From positions 807,872 through 871,871 of the forward strand of contig NMRA01000107.1 of the NCBI GenBank assembly GCA_002633005.1: a DNA stretch of 64,000 bases. Reading direction: 5' to 3'. Below, piece after piece: positions 62,401 to 64,000 of this stretch (position 1 is its first letter; every line of letters starts with the position of its first letter). The position numbers were made by a program, and so were the translations under genes. This DNA is from Phoronis australis. Taxonomy: Eukaryota; Phoronida; Phoronidae. The notes beneath the pieces were generated by a model. The model did no database searches. It was not told where the DNA came from and was given only the letters and a program-made list of their open reading frames with translations.

Positions 62401-63126
62401 CCACTAGAGGGCACACCAGAAGTCGGGACCATCCGAAGTACGTCATCATCCATTTCATAGGAACATATCTGCCAAATCTTATCAAGATCCTGCAAGGGGT
62501 TTAGGAAATACAGCTGCGTACGCTGGATGCCTGAACACACAGAGATAATGCCAATATGCACCAATACCCGGTATGTGGACCCAGAAAAATCCACCCAGGA
62601 ACTCCGAAGACCCACAAGCAAATGCAAAAAAAAAAATAAAATTACAACTAAGGCCAGGACGGAGGACACTTCAGTCAGAAATGTATGCTGCCAACTTCAA
62701 AGGAACACAACAGCCAAATCTCAAGATAACGCACCAACATGGGGTGCAAACTTTCCACTAAGGGGCATATAAAAAGAGAACAGGTCCGACAGCCTCACTA
62801 GTATTCACAACTTTTGACAAGCATGGTTTACCTTACTCAGCAGCAGTAAGCTGCAATTTAAGGACAACTGCAGTCCCCAACACTTCACAGGACTGCAGAA
62901 CATTGTGGCATTAATTAAAGTGACATGGTTACAATCAAACTCCTGCTCAAGCACTACAATCTAGTTGAGAAAACTGATTTTTCTTACCTTTGGATAGTCC
63001 ATGTTAAAAAATGTTTCTAAATTTTCATATAAATTAGTATCTACTCCCAGAAGAGGCTTGAGTATGGAAACACCAGGTAGATCCGATTTCTCTGACACAA
63101 CTGTTTTCCTGTGAAGCCTCCATTTT
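47284..63126 (-). CDS. UGCG: Ceramide glucosyltransferase (glucosylceramide synthase), exons 2 to last; exon 1 off window
   Basis: Eight exons in transcript order: 63126-62988, 60506-60404, 59598-59497, 56520-56408, 55848-55670, 49380-49294, 48842-48653, 47463-47284 (stop TAG). All phases agree, giving about 363 codons that align end to end with human UGCG from about residue 33. The enzyme (GT21) transfers glucose from UDP-glucose to ceramide on the cytosolic face of the Golgi, the first step of glycosphingolipid synthesis. The conserved family motifs are present: DPAI (D1), DSG (D2), AEDFF (D3), RCSRW for (Q/R)xxRW, and the inhibitor-linked His (THHAK) and Cys (LNCATG). C-terminal hydrophobic segments are kept. 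The human Asp96 position is Met here. The N-terminal membrane anchor exon must lie beyond 64000. Several animals carry paralogues, and this may be one. Confidence 0.95.
48653..48842 (-). CDS. UGCG: UGCG exon 8 (membrane segments)
   Basis: (R)[20 protein letters not shown], then two hydrophobic stretches ending [14 protein letters not shown]. Aligns with human [21 protein letters not shown] and the C-terminal membrane helices. Acceptor CTGTAG, donor GTAAGT. Confidence 0.94.
49294..49380 (-). CDS. UGCG: UGCG exon 7
   Basis: (R)[19 protein letters not shown], then ISTFQNRCS, with the (Q/R)xxRW motif started here and finished in the next exon (RCS-RW). Acceptor CTCTTCAG, donor GTGAGG. The intron before it holds the duplicated block at 49.5-55.2 kb. 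Confidence 0.94.
50211..51646. mobile_element. TTAA-flanked THAP-bearing DNA transposon remnant, copy A (Kolobok-like)
   Basis: Flanked by TTAA at both ends (50211-50214, 51643-51646), with terminal inverted repeats AAGGAGAATGCCACCC and AAGGAGAATGTCACCC. Near the right end the minus strand has a THAP-like remnant (51182-51436): [18 protein letters not shown], then [21 protein letters not shown] target sites with a THAP-domain transposase are features of Kolobok elements. The element lies in a UGCG intron. No full transposase is present, so it is non-autonomous. Confidence 0.65.
52318..52368. repeat. Long palindrome, copy A
   Basis: 'caattacaattcaacaggta' and its reverse complement flank a short centre ('ataggtgacctat'), giving a stem of more than 20 bp. 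The same structure, with a few mismatches, is at 54917-54968 in duplicate copy B. Confidence 0.75.
53307..54264. mobile_element. TTAA-flanked THAP-bearing DNA transposon remnant, copy B
   Basis: Second copy of the element in the downstream duplicated block. Identical 16-bp terminal repeats (AAGGAGAATGCCACCC) and TTAA at both ends. It is 950 bp long against 1428 bp in copy A: it lacks about 590 bp present in A (50625-51213) and carries about 130 bp (about 53444-53580) that A lacks. The THAP-like N-terminus is readable at 53916-54101 (minus). The first Cys pair appears damaged. Confidence 0.65.
54585..54826 (+). repeat. Short copy of the interspersed element with terminal hairpin
   Basis: One unit from 'aaattgccactagggggcac' to the tail. 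The tail is a near-perfect stem-loop: 'atgcgtccacatat', two bases, 'atatgtgggcgcat', then 'aaaaatg'. A purine-poor 'gcggacgccggacggac' run precedes it. The start coincides with the N at 54584. Confidence 0.65.
54917..54968. repeat. Long palindrome, copy B
   Basis: Counterpart of 52318-52368 with 'caataggtaataggtgacgt' at the centre; two substitutions weaken the stem. Confidence 0.7.
55670..55848 (-). CDS. UGCG: UGCG exon 6 (D3 motif)
   Basis: Starts [20 protein letters not shown] and carries [20 protein letters not shown] and [20 protein letters not shown] supplies the third catalytic Asp; the His and Cys equivalent to human His193 and Cys207 are present. The donor reads GTGGAT, weak by consensus, but the frame joins perfectly to the next exon. 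Confidence 0.95.
56408..56520 (-). CDS. UGCG: UGCG exon 5
   Basis: (M)[20 protein letters not shown], then [17 protein letters not shown], aligns with human PDTLTDMVNQM.EKVGLVHGLPYV..RQGFAATLEQ. Acceptor TTTTTTAG, donor GTAAGTA. Confidence 0.94.
56521..59496 (-). other. UGCG intron, unannotated
   Basis: No exon or recognised element beyond a small palindrome near 57632-57650 ('aatccgcctaaggcggatt') and the hairpin at 58941. Confidence 0.5.
58941..58980. repeat. Small perfect hairpin
   Basis: 'tccacaatactga' and 'tcagtattgtgga' pair perfectly over 13 bp with a 14-base loop. In a UGCG intron. Confidence 0.6.
59497..59598 (-). CDS. UGCG: UGCG exon 4 (D2 motif)
   Basis: [20 protein letters not shown], then [10 protein letters not shown], aligns with human GGKKVGINPKINNL...DSGI. 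The UDP-sugar/metal-binding Asp of DSG is present. Phase 1 in, phase 1 out. Confidence 0.94.
60404..60506 (-). CDS. UGCG: UGCG exon 3 (D1 motif)
   Basis: [20 protein letters not shown], then [11 protein letters not shown], aligns with human YEVLLCVQDHDDPAI. The D1 aspartate (DPAI) is kept. The residue four positions on, Asp96 in human, is Met. Phase 0 in, phase 1 out. Confidence 0.93.
61550..62580 (+). repeat. Interspersed element with internal ~145-bp repeats
   Basis: Seven or so diverged units, each starting near 'aattgccactaggnggcacac', with starts near 61565, 61715, 61862, 61960, 62103, 62259 and 62400 (spacing mostly 140-155, once about 98). Each goes on to a 'gtccgaa' stretch, a 'tgccaaatttcat' stretch and 'gagatacag'. 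It ends in a module near 62540-62575 shared with other copies in the window. It lies in a UGCG intron. Confidence 0.65.
62988..63126 (-). CDS. UGCG: UGCG exon 2 (first in window)
   Basis: Encodes [20 protein letters not shown] and on to [12 protein letters not shown], matching human residues about 33-80 (LPGVS.LKPL.GVD.NL..NLETFF..DYPK). Acceptor TTTTTCAG, donor GTAAGAA. The incoming phase shows that an upstream exon with the membrane anchor is missing. Confidence 0.93.
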
Positions 63127-64000
63127 CTGAAAAACAATAATCATGGATTAACCTAAAAGTCAATGCACAATAGATAATAGCCAGAGTTCTGTGGATTCTA
63201 AGAATAGTAGAACTCACAGGCTACCTTTATTAGGTCCAAGGATTGAATTCTTAAAATACCTTTTCAAGTAGTATTTGTACAACCATAAAACTATACACAT
63301 GTATATATTTTTACTTGGCGAAATAAATTTCGCCCAGTATGTTGCTCTTCCACTAAGTTTGTTTTTTTTCTTCCGCCAAGTATGTTGGTCTGACAGCAAG
63401 TTTTTTTTTTTTTTTGTTTGTTCGCTCGAAATTTGCAAACAACGTGTAGATCGGGAACTGCTAGAACGTTATTGTTTTTGGTCACGATCGGATACAAAAT
63501 GGCGGACGTGGCGGCCATTTTGTATCCGATTTCACAGTCAAATACTCGTAGAGGCCGCATTTTTCGACCTACATGGCTGAAAATCGGTACGAATATACTA
63601 AAACGCATGTGCTACAAGTGTGCAGAAAATCGTTGACTTCCGGTTCAAGCTGGCGGAAATATTGGACGTGGCGCATGCGCACCCCGAAATATGGCTAAAA
63701 ATGTTTTCTCCTGTAGAGGGTGCATTTGCAAACCAATCACTTTCAAACTGGTCACGTGTTTGTTGAGTTTAATAAGCTTTTATAAAAAATTATTGAACCG
63801 GAAATCACTTTCAAGATGGCGGCTGTGGGGCATGTTCACACGGTTTCAATCGCTCTGGTGTCGCATTTTTTATGGGAAGAGCAAATGACGTGAATTTTTG
63901 CATGTGGATTCCTTGAAGTATGGCCTTTCAAAAAGTCTGCGAGAGCGTATTTCTCAGACTTACCGTTTTCGAGTTATTTGACTTTGAATTTCAAAAAAAA
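63127..64000 (-). other. UGCG intron 1 (partial)
   Basis: Expected to precede the exon with the N-terminal membrane anchor, but none of the minus frames here gives such a segment in the right phase. Repeat-like sequence and poly-T tracts only. Confidence 0.5.
63487..63530. repeat. Perfect 17-bp hairpin
   Basis: 'atcggatacaaaatggc' and its exact reverse complement around a 10-base loop. The surroundings (63300-63860) hold several 'aagatggcgg' type repeats. Confidence 0.75.

Overview
The window is AT-rich metazoan nuclear DNA with spliced genes, long introns and many short dispersed repeats. It is most likely from a marine invertebrate. The palindrome TACATGTA recurs throughout, and a degraded retroelement has the integrase-before-RT order first described in deuterostome Gmr1-like Ty3/gypsy elements. 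Together these suggest a deuterostome such as a cephalochordate, hemichordate or echinoderm, but the sequence does not settle the taxon. No bacterial-type operons, rRNA genes or CRISPR arrays were seen.

Two genes could be rebuilt by hand from splice sites, reading phase and protein family motifs. Both lie on the minus strand. (1) Positions about 33558 down to 569 (perhaps to 1 and beyond the left edge) hold a secreted ADAMTS-like zinc metalloprotease. It has 15 exons whose phases all match: signal peptide, propeptide, furin-type site RERR, M12B catalytic domain with HELGHNLGADHD and Met-turn, and a Cys-rich disintegrin-like module. These are followed not by a thrombospondin repeat but by at least three Ser/Thr-rich exons of identical phase. 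(2) Positions 63126 down to 47284 hold eight exons, including the last, of ceramide glucosyltransferase (UGCG). They start at about human residue 33; the first coding exon lies beyond the right edge.

Between the genes (about 33.7-47.3 kb) and in the introns are mobile-element remnants. They include a Gmr1-like gag-PR-IN-RT fragment (26.75-29.7 kb), a TTAA-flanked THAP-bearing element resembling Kolobok (50.2-51.6 and 53.3-54.3 kb), several MITE or foldback families, an interspersed element with internal repeats of about 145 bp, a 26-bp minisatellite and microsatellites.

Two long direct duplications (37.5-38.8 / 39.15-40.45 kb and 49.5-52.6 / 52.6-55.2 kb) each have their second copy starting immediately after a single N. 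This looks like unmerged overlapping contigs or allelic haplotypes joined end to end rather than real tandem duplication. The two genes have no evident functional link.
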